A DNA stretch of 64,000 nucleotides. It comes from Nocardiopsis algeriensis. Its GTDB lineage: Bacteria > Actinomycetota > Actinomycetes > Streptosporangiales > Streptosporangiaceae. How positions within the stretch are numbered: the stretch's first letter is position 1; the number at the start of each line of letters is the position of its first letter. A model generated the notes under the pieces. That model did no database searches, was not told the DNA's origin, and was given only the letters and a program-made list of their open reading frames with translations. The stretch covers positions 310,001-374,000 of the forward strand of contig NZ_JACHJO010000005.1 in the NCBI RefSeq assembly GCF_014203695.1, given 5' to 3'. Below, in pieces: positions 1 to 7,417 of the stretch. The position numbers and the translations under genes were made by a program.

Positions 1-673
1 TGGCGGTGTCGATGTCGGCGGGCGAGGCCACCTCCTCCTCCACCATCCGGATGGCCTCCAGCCCCAGCGCCACACCCAGGCGGCTGGTGGCGAAACCCGG
101 CGCGTCGCGCACCACGACCTCGGTCTTGCCCAGGGCGCGGGCCCAGCCGCGCGCGGCCTCCACCACCTCCGGGTCGGTCTCGGGCGCCCGTACGATCTCC
201 ACCAGTTTGGAGGCGGGCACGGGGTTGAAGAAGTGCATGCCCAGGAAGCGGCCCGGGCGGGACAGGACCGCGGCCAGCTCGGACACCGACAGCGAACTGG
301 TGTTGGTGGCCAGCACCGCGCCCTGGCCCACCGCCCTCTCCGCGGCGGCCAGCACCGCGGCCTTCAGATCGGCCCGCTCGGGGACGGCCTCGACCACCAG
401 GCCCGCCGCGGCGGGGATCTGCGCGGCGTCGAGGACCGTGACCAGCCGTTCCAGGCAGTCGGCCGGTTCGACGGCGAGCTTGCCGAGCTCGCGGGCGCGG
501 GCCAGGCCGGCGGCCACGCGCTCGCGCCCGGCCCGGGCCGCCTCCTCGGTGGCCTCCACCAGTACGGCGGAGGAACCGCAGGCCAGGAACTGCTGGACGA
601 TCCCGGCGCCCATCGTGCCGCCGCCGATGACGGCGACGGTCTCCGGGAGCGCGGGGGACAACGTGGCGCTCAA
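1..673 (-). CDS. paaH: 3-hydroxyacyl-CoA dehydrogenase, C-terminus beyond window
   Basis: NAD-dependent oxidation of a 3-hydroxyacyl-CoA; in the phenylacetate pathway this acts on 3-hydroxyadipyl-CoA. The frame stays open from the TTG at 673 to the window edge (about 224 codons), so the end is missing. The Rossmann loop GGGTMG lies at residues 17-22. A later stretch reading TNTSSLS and then GMHFFNP is the family signature. The TTG start overlaps the TGA of the upstream enoyl-CoA hydratase by TTGA and has GGAGAGGAAG just before it. Position behind a hydratase and a thiolase supports a paa role. A general fatty-acid enzyme (fadB2-like) is the alternative. Confidence 0.85.
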   Translation of the reverse strand, partial: MSATLSPALPETVAVIGGGTMGAGIVQQFLACGSSAVLVEATEEAARAGRERVAAGLARARELGKLAVEPADCLERLVTVLDAAQIPAAAGLVVEAVPERADLKAAVLAAAERAVGQGAVLATNTSSLSVSELAAVLSRPGRFLGMHFFNPVPASKLVEIVRAPETDPEVVEAARGWARALGKTEVVVRDAPGFATSRLGVALGLEAIRMVEEEVASPADIDTA

Positions 674-1401
674 CGCTTCTTCCTCTCCAGGAAACGGGTC
701 ATCCGGTCGTGCTTGTCGGCGCTCTCGAACAGCACCGCCTGCGTCAGGTCGTCGGCCAGCGGATGCGGCCCCTCGGCGTCCAGCACCATCTTGGTCATGC
801 GCAGCGCCAGTGCCGAGGAGGCCGCCATCCGGTCCACAAGGGCGTGCGCGCGCTCCATCAACTCCTCGGGCGGCACGATCTCGGCGACCAGGCCGTGGCG
901 CAGCGCGGCCTCGGCGTCCAACCGGTAGCCGCCCAGCAGCACCTGCTTGGCCACCGACAGGCCCACCAGCTCGCGCAGCCGCCAGCAGGCCCCGGCCCCG
1001 GCGATGATGCCCAGACCCGGCTCGGGCTGGGCGAAGACCGCGGAGGGGGTGGCGATGCGGATGTCACAGGCGTAGGACAACTCCGCTCCGCCGCCCAGCG
1101 CCCAGCCGTCGACGGCCGCCACGGTGGGCACCCGCAGGCGGTGCAGCCGCTCGAACAGGCGGCTGTTGATCCCCGCCAGTGCCTCCTCGCGGCCCCGCTC
1201 GCGCAGCTCGGCGATGTCGGCACCACCTGCGAACACACCCCCGCCCCCGGTGAGCACCAGCGGCCGCGGTTCGGCCTCCACCCGGGCGCACACCTCGTGC
1301 AGCTCGGCGATCATCGCGCCGTTGAGGGCGTTGCGCGCCTCCGGCCGGTCCAGCTCGACCACCACGCGGTCGGCGCGCCAGTCCACGGACAGCGTCCGCA
1401 T
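670..1401 (-). CDS. enoyl-CoA hydratase/isomerase (crotonase), phenylacetate cluster
   Basis: Crotonase-fold enzyme of 243 residues, hydrating or isomerising an unsaturated CoA ester. Visible signatures are the oxyanion-hole stretch VDGWALGGGAELSYACDIR and the following FAQPEPGLGIIAGAG, both standard for the family. The ATG at 1401 is preceded at good distance by GGGGAGAGG. A GTG eight codons upstream overlaps the thiolase stop and is the alternative start. It sits between the thiolase and the dehydrogenase with overlaps on both sides, so the three are co-transcribed. PaaF (hydratase) and PaaG (isomerase) cannot be told apart by eye. Confidence 0.88.
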   Translation of the reverse strand: MRTLSVDWRADRVVVELDRPEARNALNGAMIAELHEVCARVEAEPRPLVLTGGGGVFAGGADIAELRERGREEALAGINSRLFERLHRLRVPTVAAVDGWALGGGAELSYACDIRIATPSAVFAQPEPGLGIIAGAGACWRLRELVGLSVAKQVLLGGYRLDAEAALRHGLVAEIVPPEELMERAHALVDRMAASSALALRMTKMVLDAEGPHPLADDLTQAVLFESADKHDRMTRFLERKKR

Positions 1402-1421
1402 CTCCCTGGCCTCTCCCCCGC

Positions 1422-2657
<1,236 letters not shown>

Positions 2658-2725
2658 GTGCGGCCTCCCATGCTACCGGCGGTGGCGGGCGCCACCGACC
2701 TGTGTGAACTCATCGACACTTCTCC

Positions 2726-2762
2726 TTGACACGGCTGCCCGGAGGCTGCCTTAATGCATTAG
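2726..2762 (+). promoter_or_regulatory. candidate paaK promoter with 10-bp palindrome
   Basis: TTGACA at 2726-2731 is followed after 19-20 bp by TTAATG or TAATGC, inside the palindrome TAATGCATTA (2752-2761). The spacing is longer than the usual 17 bp, so the call is weak. It lies directly before the TetR-type operator at 2765. Confidence 0.4.
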
Positions 2763-2764
2763 TA

Positions 2765-2782
2765 ACCGACCGTTCGGTCAGT
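2765..2782. promoter_or_regulatory. TetR-family (PaaR-like) operator
   Basis: Inverted repeat ACCGACCG-TT-CGGTCAGT, 7 of 8 arm positions matched, in the divergent region between thiolase and paaK. PaaR-type TetR repressors of phenylacetate genes bind ACNGACCG/CGGTNNGT-like palindromes. The repressor gene itself is not in the window. Confidence 0.55.
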
Positions 2783-2884
2783 AAGCAAGTCGGTTCGCCC
2801 CCTTGACGAACCACCCCACCACCACTACGCGCACCCCGCGAACCGCCGCGCGACGAACGCTGCGCACCTTTTCCGGAGAGGCCC

Positions 2885-4237
2885 ATGGCAAGCCACGACA
2901 CCCTTTCTCAGCCGACCGGTGCCCGCACCCGTCTCGGACAGGCTCCCGAGCCCGAACTCCTGGACCCGGCCGAGCGTATGAGTGTCGACGAGCTGCGCGC
3001 CCTGCAGCTCGAGCGCCTGCGCTGGACACTGGAGCACGCCTACACCAACGTGCCCCTGTACCGCAGGAAGTTCGACGAGGCCGGGGTGCGGCCCGAGGAC
3101 CTGCGCGAACTCGAGGACCTTCGCCACTTCCCGCACACCACCAAGGCCGACCTGCGCGACAGCTACCCCTTCGGCATGTTCGCCGTGCCCCAGGACCGGG
3201 TCAGCCGCATCCACGCCTCCAGCGGCACCACCGGCCGGCCCACCGTCGTCGGCTACACCCGCGAGGACATCGACACCTGGGCCACCGTGGTCGCCCGCTC
3301 CATCCGCGCCGCGGGCGGCCGCCCCGGCCACAAGGTCCACGTCTCCTACGGCTACGGCCTGTTCACCGGCGGCCTGGGCGCCCACTACGGCGCCGAGAAG
3401 CTCGGCTGCACCGTCATCCCCGCCTCCGGAGGCCAGACCGCCAAGCAGGTCCAGCTGATCCAGGACTTCGAGCCCGAGATCATCATGGTCACGCCCAGCT
3501 ACATGCTCACCATGCTCGACGAGTTCGAGCGCCAGGGCATCGACCCCCGCAGCACCTCGCTCAAGATCGGCATCTTCGGCGCCGAGCCCTGGACCGAGAA
3601 GATGCGCCTGGAGATCGAGAGCCGCCTGGACATCCACGCCGTCGACATCTACGGCCTCTCCGAGGTCATGGGCCCGGGCGTGGCCAACGAGTGCGTGGAG
3701 ACCAAGGACGGCCTGCACATCTGGGAGGACCACTTCTACCCCGAGGTGCTCGACCCGGTCGACGGCCGGGTGCTGCCCGACGGCGACAACGGCGAACTCG
3801 TCTTCACCTCGCTGACCAAGCAGGCCATGCCGGTCATCCGCTACCGCACACGCGACCTGACCACCCTGCGCCCGGGCACCGCCCGCCCCATGCGCCGCAT
3901 GGACAAGGTCACCGGGCGCAGCGACGACATGATCATCCTGCGCGGGGTCAACGTCTTCCCCACCCAGATCGAGGAGATCGTCCTGGGCCTGGACGGGCTC
4001 GCCCCGCACTTCCAGCTCGTCCTGACCAAGGAGGGCCGCCTGGACCGCATGGCGGTGCGTGTGGAGGCCGCCCCCGACTGCACCGCCGACCGCCGCCTGG
4101 CCCTGGAGCGCGAGATCTGCGCCACGGTCAAGGACCGCGTCGGGATCAGCGTGACCGTCGACGTCGTCGACCCCGAGAGGATCGAGCGCTCCGTCGGCAA
4201 GTTCCGCCGCATCATCGACCAGCGCCCCCGGGACTGA
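2885..4237 (+). CDS. paaK: phenylacetate-CoA ligase
   Basis: Cytoplasmic adenylate-forming enzyme that activates phenylacetate to phenylacetyl-CoA, the first step of aerobic phenylacetate catabolism. It has 450 residues, close to the usual 430-440. The ATP-binding loop SSGTTGRP is at residues 112-119, and YGLSE near 255 and the later YRTRDLT are adenylation motifs. The C-terminal AMP-binding domain with GRSDDMIILRGVNVFP is characteristic of PaaK. ATG at 2885 follows GGAGAGG. It is divergent from the paa beta-oxidation genes and shares their operator. The paaABCDE oxygenase genes are not in this window. Confidence 0.95.
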   Translation: MASHDTLSQPTGARTRLGQAPEPELLDPAERMSVDELRALQLERLRWTLEHAYTNVPLYRRKFDEAGVRPEDLRELEDLRHFPHTTKADLRDSYPFGMFAVPQDRVSRIHASSGTTGRPTVVGYTREDIDTWATVVARSIRAAGGRPGHKVHVSYGYGLFTGGLGAHYGAEKLGCTVIPASGGQTAKQVQLIQDFEPEIIMVTPSYMLTMLDEFERQGIDPRSTSLKIGIFGAEPWTEKMRLEIESRLDIHAVDIYGLSEVMGPGVANECVETKDGLHIWEDHFYPEVLDPVDGRVLPDGDNGELVFTSLTKQAMPVIRYRTRDLTTLRPGTARPMRRMDKVTGRSDDMIILRGVNVFPTQIEEIVLGLDGLAPHFQLVLTKEGRLDRMAVRVEAAPDCTADRRLALEREICATVKDRVGISVTVDVVDPERIERSVGKFRRIIDQRPRD

Positions 4238-4248
4238 CCGGCCGCGCT

Positions 4249-4279
4249 GCGGCCGGCCGGGCAGGACCCGGCCGGCCGC
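4249..4279. terminator. bidirectional terminator hairpin
   Basis: Perfect 13-bp stem (4249-4261 with 4267-4279), loop CAGGA, between the convergent paaK and methyltransferase genes. No T-tract, as is common in high-GC actinomycetes. Confidence 0.6.
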
Positions 4280-4286
4280 CGCACCG

Positions 4287-5081
4287 TCACCTCTTACGGG
4301 CCACGCCGCCGTACTCGGCGACCGGCCGGATCTCCTCGGCCCCGTCCTCGGGCCGCCACAGCGCGCAGGAGACCACGCCCGGCTCCAACAGCTCCAGACC
4401 CTCGAACAGCGACTCGATGGCCGCGGCCGAGCGGACGGTGAGCTTGGGGGTACCGCGCTCGTTCCACGCCGCGGCCACCTGGTGGGCGCGCTCGTGGTCG
4501 ATGTCGTCGGTGGGGTGGGTGACCACCAGGAAACTGCCCGGGGCCAGACCGCCCAGCAGCTCGTCCATGATCGAGCGGACCTCGGCGTCGTCCTCCACGA
4601 AGCAGATCACGCCCAGCAGGATCAGGCCCACCGGACGGGAGAGGTCCAGCGTCTCGGCCGCCTGCTCCAGGATCGCCCGTGGGTCGCGCAGGTCGGCGTC
4701 GATGTAGTCGGTGGCCCCCTGGTCGGTACCGGTCAGCAGGGCGCGGGCGTGCGCCAGCACCAGCGGGTCGTTGTCGACGTAGACCACGCGTGCCTCGGGC
4801 GCCACCGACTGGGCGACCTCGTGCGTGTTGTTCTGCGTGGGCAGGCCCGTGCCGATGTCCAGGAACTGGCGGATGCCCTCCTCCCGCGCCAGGTGGGTGA
4901 CCGCGCGGACGAGAAAGGCCCGGTCGGCGAGCGCGTTGTCCACGATCTCGGGGAAGAACGAGCGGATCTGCTCGCCCATCTCCCGGTCCACCGGGTAGTT
5001 GTCCTTGCCGCCCAACCAGTAGTTCCAGATACGGGCGTTGTGGGGGATGGATGTGTCGATCTTGGGGGTCTCGGTGGACAA
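4287..5081 (-). CDS. SAM-dependent methyltransferase, DUF574 family
   Basis: Putative S-adenosylmethionine methyltransferase of an Actinobacteria-restricted family with no settled substrate; 264 residues. It has the family N-terminus WNYWLGGKDNYP (20-30), the SAM-binding loop FLDIGTG (73-79) followed by QNNTHEVAQ, and the acidic strand VVYVDND (99-105). It ends VARKR. I chose TTG at 5081 because AGGAAAG precedes it and the family motif follows at the usual distance; in-frame GTG/ATG codons upstream encode no family sequence. Paralogous to the gene at 38019-38807. Convergent with paaK, so not part of that pathway. Confidence 0.85.
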   Translation of the reverse strand: MSTETPKIDTSIPHNARIWNYWLGGKDNYPVDREMGEQIRSFFPEIVDNALADRAFLVRAVTHLAREEGIRQFLDIGTGLPTQNNTHEVAQSVAPEARVVYVDNDPLVLAHARALLTGTDQGATDYIDADLRDPRAILEQAAETLDLSRPVGLILLGVICFVEDDAEVRSIMDELLGGLAPGSFLVVTHPTDDIDHERAHQVAAAWNERGTPKLTVRSAAAIESLFEGLELLEPGVVSCALWRPEDGAEEIRPVAEYGGVARKR

Positions 5082-5300
5082 CGTTCCTGCTTTCCTGTCC
5101 TGGCTCACTGACGCGGAACACGCGGTTACGCGGACCAGTAAACGATTCCCAGGACCGCCAGGCAAGTACCGAACTGCCCGATTCACCTCGTCGGCACGAC
5201 TTTCACCACCAAGGGTGTCCACAACCCAGCGAAAGGGACAAAAATCCGAGCGGCGCCCCTCCCCCGACCACTATCTTGCACGGGACGGAAGGAGACGCCG

Positions 5301-6122
5301 GTGAAACACTCCACCCCCGAATTCGCGCACATCGCCGCACACGGCACCGTCCTGCGCTGCCAGGTCGGGTCGGGCGTCCACGGCCTCGCACTCCCGGGCC
5401 AGGGCGACCGCGACGAGATGGGCATCTGCGTCGAACCGCCCGAGTACGTCATCGGCCTGCGCACCTTCGAGCAGTACATCCACCGCACCCGGCCCGAGCA
5501 CACCCGCTCCGGCTCCGGCGACCTGGACCTGACCGTGTACTCACTGCGCAAGTGGATGCGCCTGGCCCTGGACGGAAACCCCACCGTCCTGCTGCCCCTG
5601 TTCGCCCCCGACCACGAGCTCACCGACACCAACGACATCGGACACGACCTGCGCGCCAACACCCACCGCATCGTCTCCCGCCGCACCGGCGAACGCTTCC
5701 TGGGCTACCTGCGCGCCCAGCGCGACCGCATGGCGGACCTGCGCGGCGGCAGACACACCAACCGGCCCGAACTCGTCGCCGAACACGGCTTCGACACCAA
5801 GTACGCCTACCACATGGTCCGCCTGGGCCTCCAGGGCGTGGAACTGATGGAGACCGGCCGCCTCACCCTGCCCCTGCCCGAACCCGACCGCACCTGGCTG
5901 ATGGACCTGCGCCGCGGCCGCCGCACCCGCGACGAGGCCCTCGAACGCACCTCCGAACTGGAGGAGCGCCTCCTCGCCCTGTGCCGCACCTCCCCCCTGC
6001 CCGCCGAACCCGACCGCGCCTGGGCCGACCGATGGCTGGTCGAGGCCTACCGCCGTTCCTGGGACCGGAACCGCGCAGGTCACAACGGGACCCGACGAGA
6101 CCCCGCCCCGAAGGGGGGATAA
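5301..6122 (+). CDS. RlaP-type nucleotidyltransferase (DNA polymerase beta superfamily, COG3541)
   Basis: Predicted nucleotidyltransferase of 273 residues, GTG start with GGAAGGAGA upstream. The catalytic signature is GSGVHG (23-28) followed by GDRDEMG, where Asp36 and Asp38 are the likely metal ligands. A later DLTVYSLRKWMRLALDGNP matches this family's core. Relatives are named RlaP (RNA-ligase-associated pol-beta) and are predicted to act in RNA repair. No RNA ligase is seen here, but a tRNA-like RNA lies 1.2 kb downstream. A possible -10 TATCTT sits near 5273. Substrate unknown. Confidence 0.75.
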   Translation: MKHSTPEFAHIAAHGTVLRCQVGSGVHGLALPGQGDRDEMGICVEPPEYVIGLRTFEQYIHRTRPEHTRSGSGDLDLTVYSLRKWMRLALDGNPTVLLPLFAPDHELTDTNDIGHDLRANTHRIVSRRTGERFLGYLRAQRDRMADLRGGRHTNRPELVAEHGFDTKYAYHMVRLGLQGVELMETGRLTLPLPEPDRTWLMDLRRGRRTRDEALERTSELEERLLALCRTSPLPAEPDRAWADRWLVEAYRRSWDRNRAGHNGTRRDPAPKGG

Positions 6123-6184
6123 GGTGAACCCGCCCGGCAGTACACGCCGGCGAGCCCGGCACCAACGAACGTGAGGAACCCACC

Positions 6185-6277
6185 ATGCTCGGAACCATCG
6201 CCTTCGTCATGATGTGCGTGAGCCTGTCGCTCATGTTCATCGCCGGCGTCATCGCGATGCTGGTCAAGACCCACTGA
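6185..6277 (+). CDS. 30-residue single-span membrane peptide
   Basis: ATG at 6185 with GTGAGGAA eight bases upstream; stops at 6275-6277. Almost the whole product is one hydrophobic helix from about residue 4 to 26, with a short KTH tail. It follows RlaP by 62 bp on the same strand and precedes a terminator hairpin, so it may be co-transcribed. No function can be assigned. Confidence 0.5.
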   Translation: MLGTIAFVMMCVSLSLMFIAGVIAMLVKTH

Positions 6278-6290
6278 CCACAGGGTTCGC

Positions 6291-6319
6291 ACGGGTGCGT
6301 CCGTACCGGCCGCACCCGT
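6291..6319. terminator. terminator hairpin
   Basis: Nine-base perfect stem (6291-6299 with 6311-6319) between the small membrane peptide and the convergent zinc-finger gene. Confidence 0.5.
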
Positions 6320-6325
6320 CCTCCC

Positions 6326-7150
6326 TCACTCGGTCGCAGCCGTCTCCACCAGGTCGTGGCGCGCCATCACCGCTCCGTCCCCACCGGTGACGACGACCTG
6401 CCCGTCGGCGATCTCGTAACCGGTCTGTCCCGACCGCGCCGTGTAGCCGCTCTCGGTCCGCTCCGCCGGCACGAGCATCGGCTCTCCGCTGCCGTCGAGG
6501 AACTCCCCGAAGTAGTACAGCTGTTCCGACCCGTCGGCGCACAGCACGATCCGGTGCCGGCCCGTCTCGTAGGCCTCCACCAGCGTCCCCTCCCCGCCGG
6601 GGACCATCTCCGACACACGCGCCGGGCACGGACGCTCCTTCACCGCCTGCGACACCGCACGCGGGGTCTCCTCCCCGCCGAGCGCCGCCCACCGCCAGGC
6701 CACCACCGCAACGACGGTCGCACCGGCAAGCGCGACCACCCCCGCCAGGCAGAGTCCCGCCCACAGCGGCACCTTCCGCCTGCGCTCCCGCGCCACCGCC
6801 AGCGGCTCGGTCACCGCGTCACCGGAGCGCACCGATCCGGTGCGCACGGAACCGGACCTCGTCCTCCCCGGGCCGTCCCCGGGCGCGCCCGCACCGGCGT
6901 CCAGGAACTCCTCCAGGGCCATGGCCGGAAGTTCCCACTCGAGAGCCATCGTGTCGTCGAGCCCTCCTTCGGCCCCGGGTCCGAGGGGCGCCCCGGTCTC
7001 GGCCCTCTCCTCCCTCCAGAGCGGTGGCGGGCCTCCCCGGCCGGGGCCGTGCACGGTCGACGCACGCGCGTTCCCGCACCCACCGCACACCGGCTCCGAA
7101 GACCCGTTGCGTGCGGTGCACACCGCGCACCGCCAGTTCTCCTCTGCCAT
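6326..7150 (-). CDS. membrane protein with N-terminal RanBP2-type zinc finger
   Basis: 274 residues. Residues 5-25 follow the RanBP2 zinc-finger pattern W-x-C-x2-C-x3-N-x6-C-x2-C, with the cysteines in CAVC and CGGC. An acidic and glycine/proline-rich linker follows, then a single transmembrane helix (about 130-155, WAGLCLAGVVALAG onward) after a basic RERRRK. The C-terminal 110 residues look extracytoplasmic. Start ATG at 7150 with GGGGG upstream. In eukaryotes such fingers bind single-stranded RNA or ubiquitin; in bacteria their ligand is unknown. It is divergent from the tRNA-like RNA and its partner protein. Confidence 0.7.
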   Translation of the reverse strand: MAEENWRCAVCTARNGSSEPVCGGCGNARASTVHGPGRGGPPPLWREERAETGAPLGPGAEGGLDDTMALEWELPAMALEEFLDAGAGAPGDGPGRTRSGSVRTGSVRSGDAVTEPLAVARERRRKVPLWAGLCLAGVVALAGATVVAVVAWRWAALGGEETPRAVSQAVKERPCPARVSEMVPGGEGTLVEAYETGRHRIVLCADGSEQLYYFGEFLDGSGEPMLVPAERTESGYTARSGQTGYEIADGQVVVTGGDGAVMARHDLVETAATE

Positions 7151-7300
7151 GCATCCCCCACCGACACCTGCGAACCGAACACGTCCCGTCCGAGCACACA
7201 CAGTACGGCGCCTCTCCCACAGCGTCAGGGAAACCGCGAAACCGGGGCGGCGACCGTCCCCGTGCACCGGAAATCCCTTTCCGGACCAACCCGAAATCGG

Positions 7301-7306
7301 TAGCAT
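7301..7306 (+). promoter_or_regulatory. possible -10 for the tRNA-like RNA
   Basis: TAGCAT 45 bp before the tRNA-like element, with only a poor -35 (TTTCCG, 17 bp upstream). Would place the RNA start near 7313. Confidence 0.3.
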
Positions 7307-7345
7307 GACCTGCGGCGGAACGCGGCCGAGAGCACTTCCGCCGAT

Positions 7346-7415
7346 CGGCACGTAGCTCAAGAGCAGAGCACCCGGCTCCGGCCTGGAGGGTGCGGGGGCA
7401 GGACCCGCCGTGCCG
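7346..7415 (+). ncRNA. tRNA-like RNA directly upstream of a 736-residue protein
   Basis: A 70-nt stretch folds as a cloverleaf. The acceptor stem is 7 perfect pairs (7346-7352 with 7409-7415). T and A occupy positions 8 and 9. The D arm is GCTC/GAGC with a 7-nt loop and the canonical look TAGCTCAA...CAGAGCA. An anticodon arm of 17 nt (four of five pairs) has a 7-nt loop CTCCGGC, so U33 is present and CCG would be the anticodon; an alternative CTCC/GGAG fold exists. A 4-nt variable region and a T arm of 5 perfect pairs (GCGGG/CCCGC) complete it. The T loop is GGCAGGA, lacking TTC and A58, and no CCA follows. So it mimics tRNA but is unlikely to be a working tRNA. Confidence 0.7.
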
Positions 7416-7417
7416 GC

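Noticed and set aside
7346..7415. Functional tRNA-Arg (CCG)
   Set aside because: T loop lacks TTC and A58, no CCA or good discriminator context, and the start codon of a gene follows after 2 nt.
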